Of a DNA stretch of 64,000 bases, positions 25,483 to 34,591 are shown piece after piece. Source of the DNA: Gluconobacter albidus (lineage in GTDB: Bacteria; Pseudomonadota; Alphaproteobacteria; Acetobacterales; Acetobacteraceae); assembly GCF_002723915.1 (NCBI RefSeq), contig NZ_BEWL01000001.1, forward strand, positions 186,001-250,000. The letters run 5' to 3'. The notes beneath the pieces are model-generated. The model worked only from the letters and a program-made list of their open reading frames with translations. It made no database searches and was not told where the DNA came from. Position 1 is the stretch's first letter; each line of letters opens with the position of its first letter. The position numbers and the translations under genes are program-made.

Positions 25483-26429
25483 CCGATCAGCACCCGGTCA
25501 ACCAGAAGCCCGCAGAACAGCAGGAACAGATAAGCGAGCGAATAGCGGAACGCGAACCGCGCCGGCTTGTCCTTCGTCAGGCTCACCCCTTCCGCATCCT
25601 GCTGGTCCGTCAGAACCCGGAACGCACACAGAATGAAGCCCAGATCCAGCAGGCTGGTCACAACCGTATAGGTCAGCCCGACTTCATGCACGAAGCTCGG
25701 CACCAGCGACACTGCCGCAAGAATGAACGTGTAGATCAGGATCTGCCAGCGCGTATGGCGTGCACCCTTCACGACCGGCAGCATCGGTATGCCCGCTTTG
25801 CCGTAATCCTTGCACGCATAGAGCGACAGAGACCAGAAATGCGGCGGCGTCCACAGGAACACGATCGCAAACATCGCCACCGGCAGCACGTCCATGGAAT
25901 TCATGGTTGCAGCCCAGCCGATCATCGGCGGAAACGCCCCCGCAGCCCCACCAATCACGATGTTCTGCGGCGTGCTTCGCTTGAGCCACATCGTGTAAAT
26001 GACGCTGTAGAAGAAAATCGAGAACGCCAGGATCCCGGCCGCCAGCGCATTCGTCGCCAGCCACAGCACAATCACGGACAGAACCGAGAGCACGACACCA
26101 TAAACCAGCGCCGCCTGCTCTGGCATCCGACCGTCGGGGATGGGGCGTACGACCGTCCGCTTCATAATCGCGTCAATGTCGCGGTCATACCACATGTTGA
26201 TCGCACCAGCGGCACCAGCCCCGATGCAGATGCACAGAATGGTAATCAGCCCGATGGGAATGGACGGCCAGCGCGGCGCCACGGCCATACCCGCAGCGCC
26301 CGTAAACACCACCAGCGAAATCACGCGCGGCTTGAGAAGCGCCAGCCATTCACGCAGGGAGGGATCACCATCCTTCCCCGGAATGGAAAAAACCCCCGAA
26401 GGGGCCAGAGGTGTCGCCGTATCGCTCAT
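25479..26429 (-). CDS. ctaB: Protohaem IX farnesyltransferase (haem O synthase)
   Basis: A 316-residue polytopic protein of the UbiA family. The prenyl-diphosphate site is NMWYDRDIDAIMKRTVVRPI, with the second Asp-rich loop later in the chain (YKDYGKAGIPMLPVV). It adds a farnesyl group to haem b to give haem O, needed for bo3-type ubiquinol oxidase or as precursor of haem A. It is linked on both sides by ATGA overlaps to the COX1-like gene upstream and the 40-residue protein downstream. cyoE would be an equivalent name. Confidence 0.95.
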   Translation of the reverse strand: MSDTATPLAPSGVFSIPGKDGDPSLREWLALLKPRVISLVVFTGAAGMAVAPRWPSIPIGLITILCICIGAGAAGAINMWYDRDIDAIMKRTVVRPIPDGRMPEQAALVYGVVLSVLSVIVLWLATNALAAGILAFSIFFYSVIYTMWLKRSTPQNIVIGGAAGAFPPMIGWAATMNSMDVLPVAMFAIVFLWTPPHFWSLSLYACKDYGKAGIPMLPVVKGARHTRWQILIYTFILAAVSLVPSFVHEVGLTYTVVTSLLDLGFILCAFRVLTDQQDAEGVSLTKDKPARFAFRYSLAYLFLLFCGLLVDRVLIG

Positions 26430-27604
26430 GCCGAGACCCGGGCACGCCCGGTCTCCCTCAACAGAAACAGCCCCACCAGCCCAAAGGCCAACAGGCTGAC
26501 ACCCATCAAAATCTCACCATAGATCATCACGCCCGGTACGATCGAACAGAACGCCCCCCCCAGCATGAGACCCGCATGAACCCGGCTCAGCAAAACAGGA
26601 ACACGACCGGGGAGAAGCCTCTCGACCCAGGCATAGAACCCGCCACACAACGCCATGATCCCGCCAAACGCCACGGCCGTATGATCGCCGGAATGCCCGG
26701 GCAACCCATCAGACAGCCAACCCGCAGCGAAGAGAAGAATGCTGCCAATCGCCCACAGCGCGGCGCCATCCAGATCGCGCTTCTGCTGCCACACATCCCG
26801 GCACAGCGCTCCAATCAGCACCACTGACGGCACGATCTGCGTCATCAGGACAAGGCTGGCCCCCACTCCGGACGCCAGAGAGCCATACAACCCGTCCATC
26901 CAGAACAGAGGTCCGCCAATCCCCATCACACCGAACACGTAAGGCGCAACCGTCCAAGACATTCCGCCACGAACCGTACGCGAGAGCAGCGCCGACGTGA
27001 CCAGCCCGAGTGCCGGGGTCAGCATCAGTGCCATTTCAGGCAGATGGAGCGTCTCAATCAGGACGTCGGTGGTCAGTCCGTCCATCATGCCGCGCGTGAC
27101 GACAGCAGCCAGAACAGGCGCGACCAGCACAACGCTGCACGCTGTGGCCAAAAGCGACCAGGCCAGCGGCGGCATGTCCCGGAAGCGGCAGGTGCGCCCT
27201 TCAAGGCAGGTAGTGATAACATCAATCGCTACCGCCAGAATACCGACCGACCAGAGCAGCAGTGCTACAAATGGCAGAACCGGTAACAGAACCACACCAG
27301 CTGACAGAAAACCGAAACCGGCCAGTGTCAGCCCCCGGAGCACCGTCTGGTCGGTCCCGAGGGCGACTGGCAGAAGCCACTGCCCGAAACCACCAAGCGC
27401 CGCAGGACACATGACGAAGAACGTCATGAGAATACCGTGGCAGAAGGCCTGCCCGCTCGTGGGGTGTGTCTGAAGAATTGGCAGGGCCAGCGACCCACCC
27501 AGCAGGCCCGCAAACAAGGCCAGCAGAATGAAGGATGTTCCGACTCGGCGGCCGGAGCGGGCCGAGGCAGTATCCGGAGCAGTATCGACGGCCTGATAAG
27601 TCAT
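26426..27604 (-). CDS. Degenerate cytochrome oxidase subunit I-like membrane protein
   Basis: A 392-residue protein with about 11-12 hydrophobic segments that aligns by eye with haem-copper oxidase subunit I (CtaD). The helix II block CHGILMTFFVMCPAALGGFG matches the family YHG-x-x-M-x-FF-x-x-x-P-x-x-x-GGFG and keeps the low-spin haem ligand as His56. The region equivalent to AHFHYV...FAIFAGFYFW reads GDHTAVAFGGIMALCGGFYAW, keeping the second low-spin ligand (His308) but not the high-spin haem ligand two residues before it. The HPEVY motif has become LPEMA (Leu188-Ala192), and the paired CuB histidines are replaced around Gly231-Pro232. At 392 residues it is much shorter than an active subunit I (over 500). 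It is encoded upstream of ctaB with an ATGA overlap. I infer that it cannot reduce oxygen; it might bind one haem, assist haem O use, or be a relic. Confidence 0.75.
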   Translation of the reverse strand: MTYQAVDTAPDTASARSGRRVGTSFILLALFAGLLGGSLALPILQTHPTSGQAFCHGILMTFFVMCPAALGGFGQWLLPVALGTDQTVLRGLTLAGFGFLSAGVVLLPVLPFVALLLWSVGILAVAIDVITTCLEGRTCRFRDMPPLAWSLLATACSVVLVAPVLAAVVTRGMMDGLTTDVLIETLHLPEMALMLTPALGLVTSALLSRTVRGGMSWTVAPYVFGVMGIGGPLFWMDGLYGSLASGVGASLVLMTQIVPSVVLIGALCRDVWQQKRDLDGAALWAIGSILLFAAGWLSDGLPGHSGDHTAVAFGGIMALCGGFYAWVERLLPGRVPVLLSRVHAGLMLGGAFCSIVPGVMIYGEILMGVSLLAFGLVGLFLLRETGRARVSA

Positions 27605-27690
27605 GATCGCGTAGTCGGTCCCTGAACTAGGAATACCGCAGCGAGCGTCGGAATACTCGGCGCCGACACACGTGCGGAACCAAACGCCGA

Positions 27691-28371
27691 TCAGGCGACC
27701 AGGGCTGCTGCGTCGCTTTTACTCTCGCATTGCGGCAATGTCACGAGTGTAAACAGCCCTGCAGGAGGAACCGGGGTCAGCGTGGCACGACGCAGATCTT
27801 CCGGCGGCAGAAGCGACTCAATGGCGAAATCCGGATGCCAGCCCAGCGAACGCGATGCCCGCGCCATTCCACGCTCAACAGACAGACGCACGCCACCGGT
27901 TGCCAGAAAATGATTGACGAACAGGATATGTCCACCGGGCTTCACAACACGCTTGAGCTCGGCCAGCAGGCGGTCAGGATGCGGAACAACGGAAGCCACA
28001 AACATCGCCACCGCAATGTCGAAACTGTCGTCTTCGAACGTCGTGGCTTCCGCATCCATTTCCAGCAGATCGTCCACGTTCGTCAGATGCTCCTGAAGCA
28101 CCCGCATCCGTGCACGCTCCAGCATGTCTTCGGAAAGATCGATTCCCGTGATGCGCTTGCTCTGGGAATAAGCCGGCAGAGCCAGCCCCGTCCCGACGCC
28201 GACCTCCAGAACCCTTTCTCCTGGCAGGGCATTGACTGCAGCCACTGCTCTCTTGCGCCCGTAACCCGAGATACCGCCAAAAACAGTATCATAAACACGG
28301 GCCCAACGACGATAAGCCGTTTTGACGGCTTCCGCGTCCAGTGCCGAACGCGGGGAAAGGGTTGAGGACAT
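27691..28371 (-). CDS. pmtA: Phosphatidylethanolamine N-methyltransferase (PmtA type)
   Basis: A 226-residue class I SAM methyltransferase. The N-terminal YRRWARVYDTVFGGIS is characteristic of the Rhodobacter/Acetobacter PmtA group; motif I is VLEVGVGTGLALP, followed by ITGIDLSEDML and the post-II LKRVVKPGGHILFVNHF. It methylates phosphatidylethanolamine stepwise to phosphatidylcholine, an important membrane lipid of acetic acid bacteria. It is a separate unit, 86 bases from the COX1-like start and divergent from a small membrane protein. Ubiquinone methyltransferases are related, but lack the YRRWA-YD opening. Confidence 0.85.
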   Translation of the reverse strand: MSSTLSPRSALDAEAVKTAYRRWARVYDTVFGGISGYGRKRAVAAVNALPGERVLEVGVGTGLALPAYSQSKRITGIDLSEDMLERARMRVLQEHLTNVDDLLEMDAEATTFEDDSFDIAVAMFVASVVPHPDRLLAELKRVVKPGGHILFVNHFLATGGVRLSVERGMARASRSLGWHPDFAIESLLPPEDLRRATLTPVPPAGLFTLVTLPQCESKSDAAALVA

Positions 28372-28534
28372 TGTGATATGCGACCTTCTTTGTCCGCCCG
28401 GCCTTCACAGGCCAGAGCTATCCGGAACATGTTCAATTCGCACCTTCTTGCCCTCCCCGATAGGCATCTGGCAAGACACGCAGTGTGCATGACGTTTCAA
28501 ACCCATGCCTCAAAACGGGCTCAGGAGAACAAAC

Positions 28535-28732
28535 GTGCTGATCTATTTCCTTGTTGCGGTCACTTTGGGCGCCTGGGGCGCCGTCTATTTCCTGTATTTC
28601 CGCATACCTCTTCAGGACTGGTTCGGTAATCGTTTCGGCCGGGAAAGCACTCCCGAAATAAAAGAACTTGCTCCGGATGAACCCCGGACATCGTTCGCCC
28701 ACATGCCTTCTTCAGACGAGGATACGCCCTGA
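28535..28732 (+). CDS. Small membrane protein, function unknown
   Basis: A 65-residue protein from GTG 28535, which has AGGAG at 28523-28527 with ideal spacing; an in-frame ATG at 28505 lacks any ribosome-binding site. One membrane helix (VLIYFLVAVTLGAWGAVYFLYF) is followed by a hydrophilic, acidic, Pro/Ser-rich tail that probably faces the cytosol. It is divergent from pmtA (163-base gap) and convergent with gshB. I do not recognise a family. Confidence 0.65.
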   Translation: MLIYFLVAVTLGAWGAVYFLYFRIPLQDWFGNRFGRESTPEIKELAPDEPRTSFAHMPSSDEDTP

Positions 28733-28735
28733 CAG

Positions 28736-28755
28736 GCCGCCCTTCCGGGCAGCCC
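28736..28755. terminator. Imperfect GC-rich hairpin between convergent genes
   Basis: GGCCGCCC - TTCC - GGGCAGCC forms a stem with one mismatch in the 37-base space between the small membrane protein and gshB. There is no T tract. Confidence 0.4.
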
Positions 28756-28769
28756 ATTACAACTTTCCC

Positions 28770-29747
28770 TCAGGCCAGAACGCGTCTTTCGATCGCATCC
28801 CAGATCAACCCCGCACTGTTGATTCCGTCAAAACGATCCAGTTCCTGCAAACCCGTTGGCGACGTGACATTGATTTCCGTCAGCCAGTTCCCGATCACGT
28901 CGATCCCGGTGAAAATCAGGCCATGTTCGCGCAGATAGGGCCCGATCGACTCACAGATCTCCCGATCACGCGCCGTCAGTTCGACGCTCATGGCCCTGCC
29001 TCCAACATGCATGTTCGAGCGCGCTTCTCCCGTTGCCGGCACCCGGTTAATCGCACCGATGGCCTCGCCATCCACCAGAATGATGCGCTTGTCGCCCTGA
29101 CGCACGGCCGGCTCATAACGCTGAATCATGAGCGGCTCACGCGAACGTGCGAAGTGCATCTCCAGCAGCGCCCCCAGATTCTCATCATCCGGCTTGATCC
29201 GGAAAATCCCCGCACCGCCATTGCCGAACAGCGGCTTGACGATAATGTCCTGATACTTCTCACGGAACGCCAGAATTTCGCGCGTATCCCATGTCACAAG
29301 TGTAGGCGGCATCAGATGCGGAAAATGCGTCACCAGAAGCTTTTCCGGCGCATTGCGCACAGCCACCGGATCGTTCACCACCAGCGAGCGACCTTCGCCC
29401 ACACCATGCACGTGCTCAAGCATATGCGTCGCCGTGATATATCCCATGTCGAACGGTGGATCCTGACGCATCAGGATCACATCCGTCTGCCCCAGATCCA
29501 GCACCTGCTCTTCACCAAACGTCGCGTGATTGCCACGCTCGCGCCGCACCTCGACCCGTCGCGCCCGTGCCTGCACACGGCCACCCTGACCCTGCCCTTC
29601 GACAAGGCTCAGCGTCGTCACCGGATAGACCCACAGCTCATAGCCGCGCGCCTGCGCTTCGAGCATCATCGCAAACGTGGAGTCGCCATCAATATTGACG
29701 TACTCCAGCGGGTCCATCTGAACAGCAACACGAAGAGAACGGGACAT
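28770..29747 (-). CDS. gshB: Glutathione synthetase
   Basis: A 325-residue protein from ATG 29747, which gives the canonical N-terminus RVAVQMDPLEYVNIDGDSTF; a longer in-frame extension upstream has no support. ATP-grasp features include RQDPPFDMGYITATH, IIVKPLFGNGGAGIFRI, EPLMIQRYEP and the C-terminal FTGIDVIGNWLTEINVTSPTG. It joins gamma-glutamylcysteine and glycine to make glutathione. gshA is not in the window. The product supports the peroxidase at 9.0 kb and other thiol systems. Confidence 0.95.
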   Translation of the reverse strand: MSRSLRVAVQMDPLEYVNIDGDSTFAMMLEAQARGYELWVYPVTTLSLVEGQGQGGRVQARARRVEVRRERGNHATFGEEQVLDLGQTDVILMRQDPPFDMGYITATHMLEHVHGVGEGRSLVVNDPVAVRNAPEKLLVTHFPHLMPPTLVTWDTREILAFREKYQDIIVKPLFGNGGAGIFRIKPDDENLGALLEMHFARSREPLMIQRYEPAVRQGDKRIILVDGEAIGAINRVPATGEARSNMHVGGRAMSVELTARDREICESIGPYLREHGLIFTGIDVIGNWLTEINVTSPTGLQELDRFDGINSAGLIWDAIERRVLA

Positions 29748-29840
29748 CGGAAAACTCCGGCAGGGAGAAAGGGGAGTGGTCCAGTCCTCTGTAACCGCAT
29801 GACCCGGTTTTTCAAAATCCCGCACCCCGGAGTTTCCTAA

Positions 29841-30305
29841 ATGACTACCCCACGTCGCGCTCCGTTTCAGGTTCTCGTCCTGCCGTTCCGCAAAACCGAT
29901 CGCGGCACCGAATACGCCCTCTTCCGCCGCAGCGATTCCGGGGACTGGCAACCCATCGCAGGCGGCGGTGACGACGGCGAAACACCCCTGCAAGCCGCCA
30001 GACGCGAAATGCAGGAAGAAAGCGGCCTCTCGGCCGACACACCCCTTTTTCCGCTACAGGCCAGCGCCACCATCCCGGTCAGCCATTTTGCAGCCCGCGC
30101 CACATGGTCACCGCGGCTCTACGCTATCCCGGAACACTGCTTCGCAGCCGATGCCACGGGTCAAACCCTGTCTCTTTCCGCCGAACACACAACCTGTGGC
30201 TGGTTTTCTTACGAAGACGCCCGCCAGCACCTGACCTGGGACTCCAACCGCACGGCACTCTGGGAAACAGCCGAACGCCTGCGCGACCGCACGCTCCTGC
30301 CATGA
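29841..30305 (+). CDS. Nudix hydrolase
   Basis: A 154-residue protein with a Nudix box spanning GGGDDGETPLQAARREMQEESG (G-x5-E-x7-REx2EExG). The flanking pattern (VLVLPFRK...YALFRRSDSGDWQPIAGG, and C-terminal TTCGWFSYEDARQHLTWDSN) resembles dihydroneopterin triphosphate diphosphatase NudB, but substrate cannot be fixed from sequence alone. It is divergent from gshB and converges with greB with only four bases between stops. Confidence 0.85.
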   Translation: MTTPRRAPFQVLVLPFRKTDRGTEYALFRRSDSGDWQPIAGGGDDGETPLQAARREMQEESGLSADTPLFPLQASATIPVSHFAARATWSPRLYAIPEHCFAADATGQTLSLSAEHTTCGWFSYEDARQHLTWDSNRTALWETAERLRDRTLLP

Positions 30306-30309
30306 GCAA

Positions 30310-30816
30310 TCAAGCCGCCGCCACCGCCATGGGATAGACAATCTTCAAAATCTCGATCTCAACCGGCCCGCGCGGCGTCTGCAACATCGCAACATCGCCC
30401 ACGCGCGTCCGCATCAGTGCCCGCGCCACCGGCGAGACCAGACTGACCTCGCCGCGCGCCAGATCGGACTCGTCCACGCCAAGGATCGTTACCGTATGCT
30501 CGACGTCATCCTCGTCCACATATGTCACGGTCGCGCCAAAAAACACGCGGTCCCGCGTCGTCTGACCGGCGGGATCGACGATCACCGCATTTTCCAGACG
30601 CTTGCCCAGAAACCGCATCCGCCGGTCGATTTCCCGCAGCCTGCGTTTGCCATACTGATAATCCGCGTTCTCCGAACGGTCCCCATTACTCGCCGCCCAG
30701 GACACGATCTCCACAATGCGCGGCCGTTCCTTCTGCGCGAGTTCCTTCAGTTCAGCGCGCATCACCGCCGCACCTTTCGGCGACAGATAATGCGAAAGCG
30801 GCGTCTTTTCAGCCAT
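30310..30816 (-). CDS. greB: Transcription elongation factor GreB
   Basis: A 168-residue protein from ATG 30816. The N-terminal coiled coil has the GreB form SNGDRSENADYQYGKRRLREIDRRMRFL, where Asp-Arg-Ser-Glu-Asn forms the acidic tip and the extended basic patch distinguishes GreB from GreA; the C-terminal FKBP-like domain follows (VFFGATVTYVDED...). It stimulates RNA polymerase to cleave backtracked transcripts. It begins one base after the uvrB stop, so the two are co-transcribed. Confidence 0.92.
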   Translation of the reverse strand: MAEKTPLSHYLSPKGAAVMRAELKELAQKERPRIVEIVSWAASNGDRSENADYQYGKRRLREIDRRMRFLGKRLENAVIVDPAGQTTRDRVFFGATVTYVDEDDVEHTVTILGVDESDLARGEVSLVSPVARALMRTRVGDVAMLQTPRGPVEIEILKIVYPMAVAAA

Positions 30817-30817
30817 A

Positions 30818-33034
30818 TCAGCGGCCTCCCCGACCGCGTTTCTTCTTGGCCGGATCATACCCGCCCCCACCCGGCCCCAAAGGCACAGGCGTCTTCGGAG
30901 CCTTACGCGCACCAGGTCTTCCAGCGGTCGAGTTGGCAATCGGCGGCGGCTCAAGCCCCATATCAATAGCTTCCAGGCGCTTGACCTCGTCACGCAACCG
31001 GGCTGCCTGCTCGAAGTCCAGATTGGCCGCGGCCTCCCGCATCCGCTTTTCCAGATCCTGAATCGTAGCAGGCAACGATTTGCCGACGAACTGTTCCGTA
31101 TCGCCAGAGCCATCCGGCGCCACGGTCACATAATCCTGCTCGAACACCGACGACAGCGCATCGCCAATCTTCGAGCGCACCGTCATCGGCGTAATCCCGT
31201 GCGCCTCGTTCCATTCCGTCTGCTTGGCCCGACGTCGCGCCGTCTCCTCGATCGCGTATTTCAGACTGTCCGTCATCTTGTCCGCATAAAGCAGCACACG
31301 CCCATCGACGTTACGCGCCGCACGCCCGATCGTCTGGATCAGCGAAGTTTTGGACCGCAGGAACCCTTCCTTGTCCGCATCGAGAATGGCCACGACCGAA
31401 CATTCCGGAATATCCAGCCCCTCACGCAGCAGGTTGATTCCCACCAGCACATCGAAGGCCCCAAGTCGCAGATCGCGGATGATTTCAATCCGCTCCAGCG
31501 TATCCACATCCGAGTGCAGATACCGGACTTTGACGCCCGCTTCGCCCAGATAATCCGTCAGATCCTCGGCCATCCGCTTGGTCAGCGTCGTGACCAGCAC
31601 ACGGCCGCCCTTGCTGATCGCATCCCGACATTCGTGCAGCAGATCATCCACCTGCCCCTCAACCGGGCGCACATCCGTCACCGGATCAATCAGCCCCGTC
31701 GGACGAATGATCTGCTCGGCAAACACACCGCCCGTTTGCTCCATTTCCCAGGGACCAGGCGTCGCGGAGACAAAAATCGACTGTGGCCGGAAGGCATTCC
31801 ACTCCCCAAATGCCAGCGGACGGTTGTCGATGCAGGACGGCAGACGGAACCCGTAATCCGAAAGCACGCTTTTACGCGCCCTGTCCCCCCGCTCCATCCC
31901 GCCAATCTGCGGCACCGTGACATGACTTTCATCCACGATCAGCAGCGCATCTTCCGGCAGATATTCAAACAACGTCGGCGGCGGATCACCGGGGCCACGC
32001 CCCGACAGATAGCGCGAGTAGTTCTCGATCCCCTTGCACGCACCCGTCGTCTCGATCATTTCCAGATCGAACGTGGTCCGCTGCGACAGACGTTCCGCCT
32101 CCAGCAGTTTGCCCTCTTCGGTAAACTGCGTCAGCCGCCCGCGAAGCTCGTTCTTGATCCCGATCATCGCCTGATTGAGCGTGGGACGAGGCGTCACGTA
32201 ATGCGAGTTCGCATAGACGCTGATTTCCGCCAGATCCGCCGTCTTGTTACCCGTCAGCGGATCAAATTCGACAATCTGGTCGATCTCATCGCCAAACAGC
32301 GACACACGCCAGGCCCGGTCCTCGTTCTGCACCGGGAAGATGTCGATCTGCTCACCCCGCACGCGGAACGTCCCGCGCTCGAACGCCGCGTCATTGCGCC
32401 GGTACTGCAACTCCACCAGCGCCTTGATCAGCCGTTCCCGGTCAATGGACCCGCCGACCTCAAGCCGCACCACCATTTTCGAATATGTCTCGACCGACCC
32501 GATACCGTAAATGCAGGAGACTGATGCAACGATGATGACGTCATTACGCTCCAGCAGCGCCTGTGTGGCGGCATGGCGCATCCGGTCGATCTGCTCGTTG
32601 ATCTGGCTGTCCTTCTCGATATACGTGTCCGACCGTGGCACATACGCCTCCGGCTGGTAGTAATCGTAGTAGGACACGAAATACTCGACCGCATTGTCCG
32701 GAAAGAACTGCTTCATCTCCCCGTAAAGCTGCGCCGCCAGCGTCTTGTTTGGCGCGAGGATAAGCGTCGGCTTCTGCGTTGCCTCGATCACCTTCGCCAT
32801 GCTGAACGTCTTACCAGACCCCGTAACGCCCAGCAGAACCTGATCCCGCTCGCCGCCCTCAACGCCCTGCACAAGCTCCGCAATCGCTGTCGGCTGATCG
32901 CCTGCCGGATCATAGTCCGACTTGACGACGAGTTTACGCGTCTTGGGTTTGACGGGCTGCCTCTCGGGAAGAAACTGCGTCAGGGGCATGGATGCGGCAT
33001 TGCGCACGGAAGAGGTCGGTTTTGTGGCCATCAT
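30818..33034 (-). CDS. uvrB: Excinuclease ABC subunit B (UvrB)
   Basis: A 738-residue protein from ATG 33034 (33031 also possible; an ATG at 33100 adds 22 residues without homology). Walker A is [11 protein letters not shown], the beta-hairpin region [21 protein letters not shown] is intact, the DEAD-like DESHV box and motif VI (QTIGRAARN) are present, and a C-terminal UVR domain ([21 protein letters not shown]) contacts UvrC. The last 45 residues are a Gly/Lys/Arg-rich tail. UvrB verifies DNA lesions in nucleotide excision repair. It is the first gene of a uvrB-greB operon. Confidence 0.97.
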   Translation of the reverse strand: MMATKPTSSVRNAASMPLTQFLPERQPVKPKTRKLVVKSDYDPAGDQPTAIAELVQGVEGGERDQVLLGVTGSGKTFSMAKVIEATQKPTLILAPNKTLAAQLYGEMKQFFPDNAVEYFVSYYDYYQPEAYVPRSDTYIEKDSQINEQIDRMRHAATQALLERNDVIIVASVSCIYGIGSVETYSKMVVRLEVGGSIDRERLIKALVELQYRRNDAAFERGTFRVRGEQIDIFPVQNEDRAWRVSLFGDEIDQIVEFDPLTGNKTADLAEISVYANSHYVTPRPTLNQAMIGIKNELRGRLTQFTEEGKLLEAERLSQRTTFDLEMIETTGACKGIENYSRYLSGRGPGDPPPTLFEYLPEDALLIVDESHVTVPQIGGMERGDRARKSVLSDYGFRLPSCIDNRPLAFGEWNAFRPQSIFVSATPGPWEMEQTGGVFAEQIIRPTGLIDPVTDVRPVEGQVDDLLHECRDAISKGGRVLVTTLTKRMAEDLTDYLGEAGVKVRYLHSDVDTLERIEIIRDLRLGAFDVLVGINLLREGLDIPECSVVAILDADKEGFLRSKTSLIQTIGRAARNVDGRVLLYADKMTDSLKYAIEETARRRAKQTEWNEAHGITPMTVRSKIGDALSSVFEQDYVTVAPDGSGDTEQFVGKSLPATIQDLEKRMREAAANLDFEQAARLRDEVKRLEAIDMGLEPPPIANSTAGRPGARKAPKTPVPLGPGGGGYDPAKKKRGRGGR

Positions 33035-33200
33035 CGCAAGATGGGAAACCCCGTGACACAGGGCAAGAGGCATCTGCACACACATCCGGACGGACAGCAT
33101 TCCGCCTACGTATCTTTATGACATTTTATTGCTGAAAGGGATGGAGAGACTCGCAGCCCGGCGGTATCAACAGCCATGTCTCTTTGAAGGAAAAACCGTC

Positions 33201-33614
33201 ATGGACGTCCAGACGATCGAGCAGACCTACACCCAGCTCCAGCAGCAGGCCCAGCAATCCGCGCAGGCGCTTCAGGCTCTCGGCTCCAAGATGCAGGTTG
33301 CTGCCCAGACCGGTGACATGCAGGCCCGCGAATGGTCTCTCGACCTGCGCGAACTCGCCCTCGCCTTTCAGGCTGAACAGCAGCAGGTCACGAACCTCCT
33401 GCAACAGCTCCACGCGGCCCTCGCCAACGCGCAGCCCGATTACGGCACACAAAACCCCTATCAGGCTCCGACGCAGCAGATCCCCGTCCAGCCGGTGCAG
33501 TCCGTGCCCGACAACAACTTCATCTCGAACATTCTCAATTCCGGCTTCGCCCGCTCTGTCGAAGCCGGTGCCGGATTCAGCATCGGCAACGATCTCATCA
33601 AGGAAATCTTCTGA
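33201..33614 (+). CDS. Hypothetical Gln-rich coiled-coil protein
   Basis: A 137-residue protein from ATG 33201, which follows a GAAGGA sequence with good spacing; an earlier ATG at 33129 in the same frame lacks one. Residues 1-75 are strongly helical and Gln/Ala-rich (for example QTYTQLQQQAQQSAQALQAL), consistent with a coiled coil. A Pro/Gln linker follows (PYQAPTQQIPVQPV), then a short conserved-looking tail with FISNILNSGFARSVEAG. There is no signal peptide. It is divergent from uvrB with a 166-base intergenic region and converges with ctlX. The family is not recognised. Confidence 0.6.
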   Translation: MDVQTIEQTYTQLQQQAQQSAQALQALGSKMQVAAQTGDMQAREWSLDLRELALAFQAEQQQVTNLLQQLHAALANAQPDYGTQNPYQAPTQQIPVQPVQSVPDNNFISNILNSGFARSVEAGAGFSIGNDLIKEIF

Positions 33615-33634
33615 TTTTCCTCAAGACCCTTCCC

Positions 33635-34564
33635 TCAGGGGCGCCGGGTCAGATGAATGCCCGCCATCATGCAGCGCACAGACCCACCGGCCAGTTCAAT
33701 GGTCGGTACGTCGAGCGGCAGAAGCGTGGCCGAACGTTCGATCGCCCGGATCTGCTGTGGCCGGAGCGCCGTCAGGGCGCGGCGTGACAACGCCAGAACG
33801 CGCCCTCCGGCGCCCGAAAGCTCCAGAGCATTTCCTGCAAAATCGTTGATCTGCCCAAGGGAAAGATCAACGATCTCCCGACCATTCTCTGCAAGCCTGT
33901 CATGCACCTCCCGACGGCGGACGGGATTACCGATCGTCTCCAGGCCGATCAGCGCAAACTCCGTTCCCACACACATCAGGACATTGGTGTGGTAAATGAG
34001 TCGTCCGCCCTCATCTGCGGCATCGAAAACGATCGGCTCGAAATTGAAATGCGTGCAAAAGCGCTCCATGGCCACTTCGTTGGTCCGGTTGGACTTCGCC
34101 GCATACGCAATCCGGCTGATATGATCGAGAACCATGGCCCCCGTTCCTTCCAGCGACAGGCCATCCTGCTCCAGCCCTGAATAATCAATGACATCCTGAA
34201 CGCGATACTGCTGCTTCAGCATCTCAATCACATCTGAACGCCGCTCCCGCCGCCGGTTCGGTGAAAACATCGGATAAATGGCGACGTGACCGCCCGCATG
34301 CGTCGAGAACCAGTTGTTCGGAAACACGGAATCAGGCGTCTCCCGGCCCTCATCCTCAAACAGATGAACCTGAACCCCCGCCTTTTCGAGGCTTTCCGCA
34401 GCCCGGCTGACCTCGGCATAAGCCTGCTCCGCAATCTCTACACCCGTCCGGGTGCCATCACGGGTCTGGAACAGATTGTCCCCTTCCGTCTCCGGATTGG
34501 GGTGGAAATGATGTGGCCGGATCATGACAACCGCTCTGGGGGCCTGAATTGAGAAAGACGTCAT
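33635..34564 (-). CDS. ctlX: Citrulline hydrolase-type amidinotransferase family protein (CtlX-like)
   Basis: A 309-residue protein of the guanidino-group-modifying superfamily. Segments matching CtlX are APRAVVMIRPHHFHPNPET, DSVFPNNWFSTHAGG, LEGTGAMVLDH, YHTNVLMCVG (catalytic His region) and the C-terminal ELAGGSVRCMMAGIHL with the nucleophilic Cys. CtlX proteins have been implicated in converting citrulline to ornithine. Its neighbour upstream is ornithine cyclodeaminase, so a citrulline to ornithine to proline route is a reasonable inference. The start is ATG 34564, with GTG 34567 just before it. Confidence 0.8.
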   Translation of the reverse strand: MTSFSIQAPRAVVMIRPHHFHPNPETEGDNLFQTRDGTRTGVEIAEQAYAEVSRAAESLEKAGVQVHLFEDEGRETPDSVFPNNWFSTHAGGHVAIYPMFSPNRRRERRSDVIEMLKQQYRVQDVIDYSGLEQDGLSLEGTGAMVLDHISRIAYAAKSNRTNEVAMERFCTHFNFEPIVFDAADEGGRLIYHTNVLMCVGTEFALIGLETIGNPVRRREVHDRLAENGREIVDLSLGQINDFAGNALELSGAGGRVLALSRRALTALRPQQIRAIERSATLLPLDVPTIELAGGSVRCMMAGIHLTRRP

Positions 34565-34591
34565 CACTGTATTCCCATGGACCAGAAAAAT

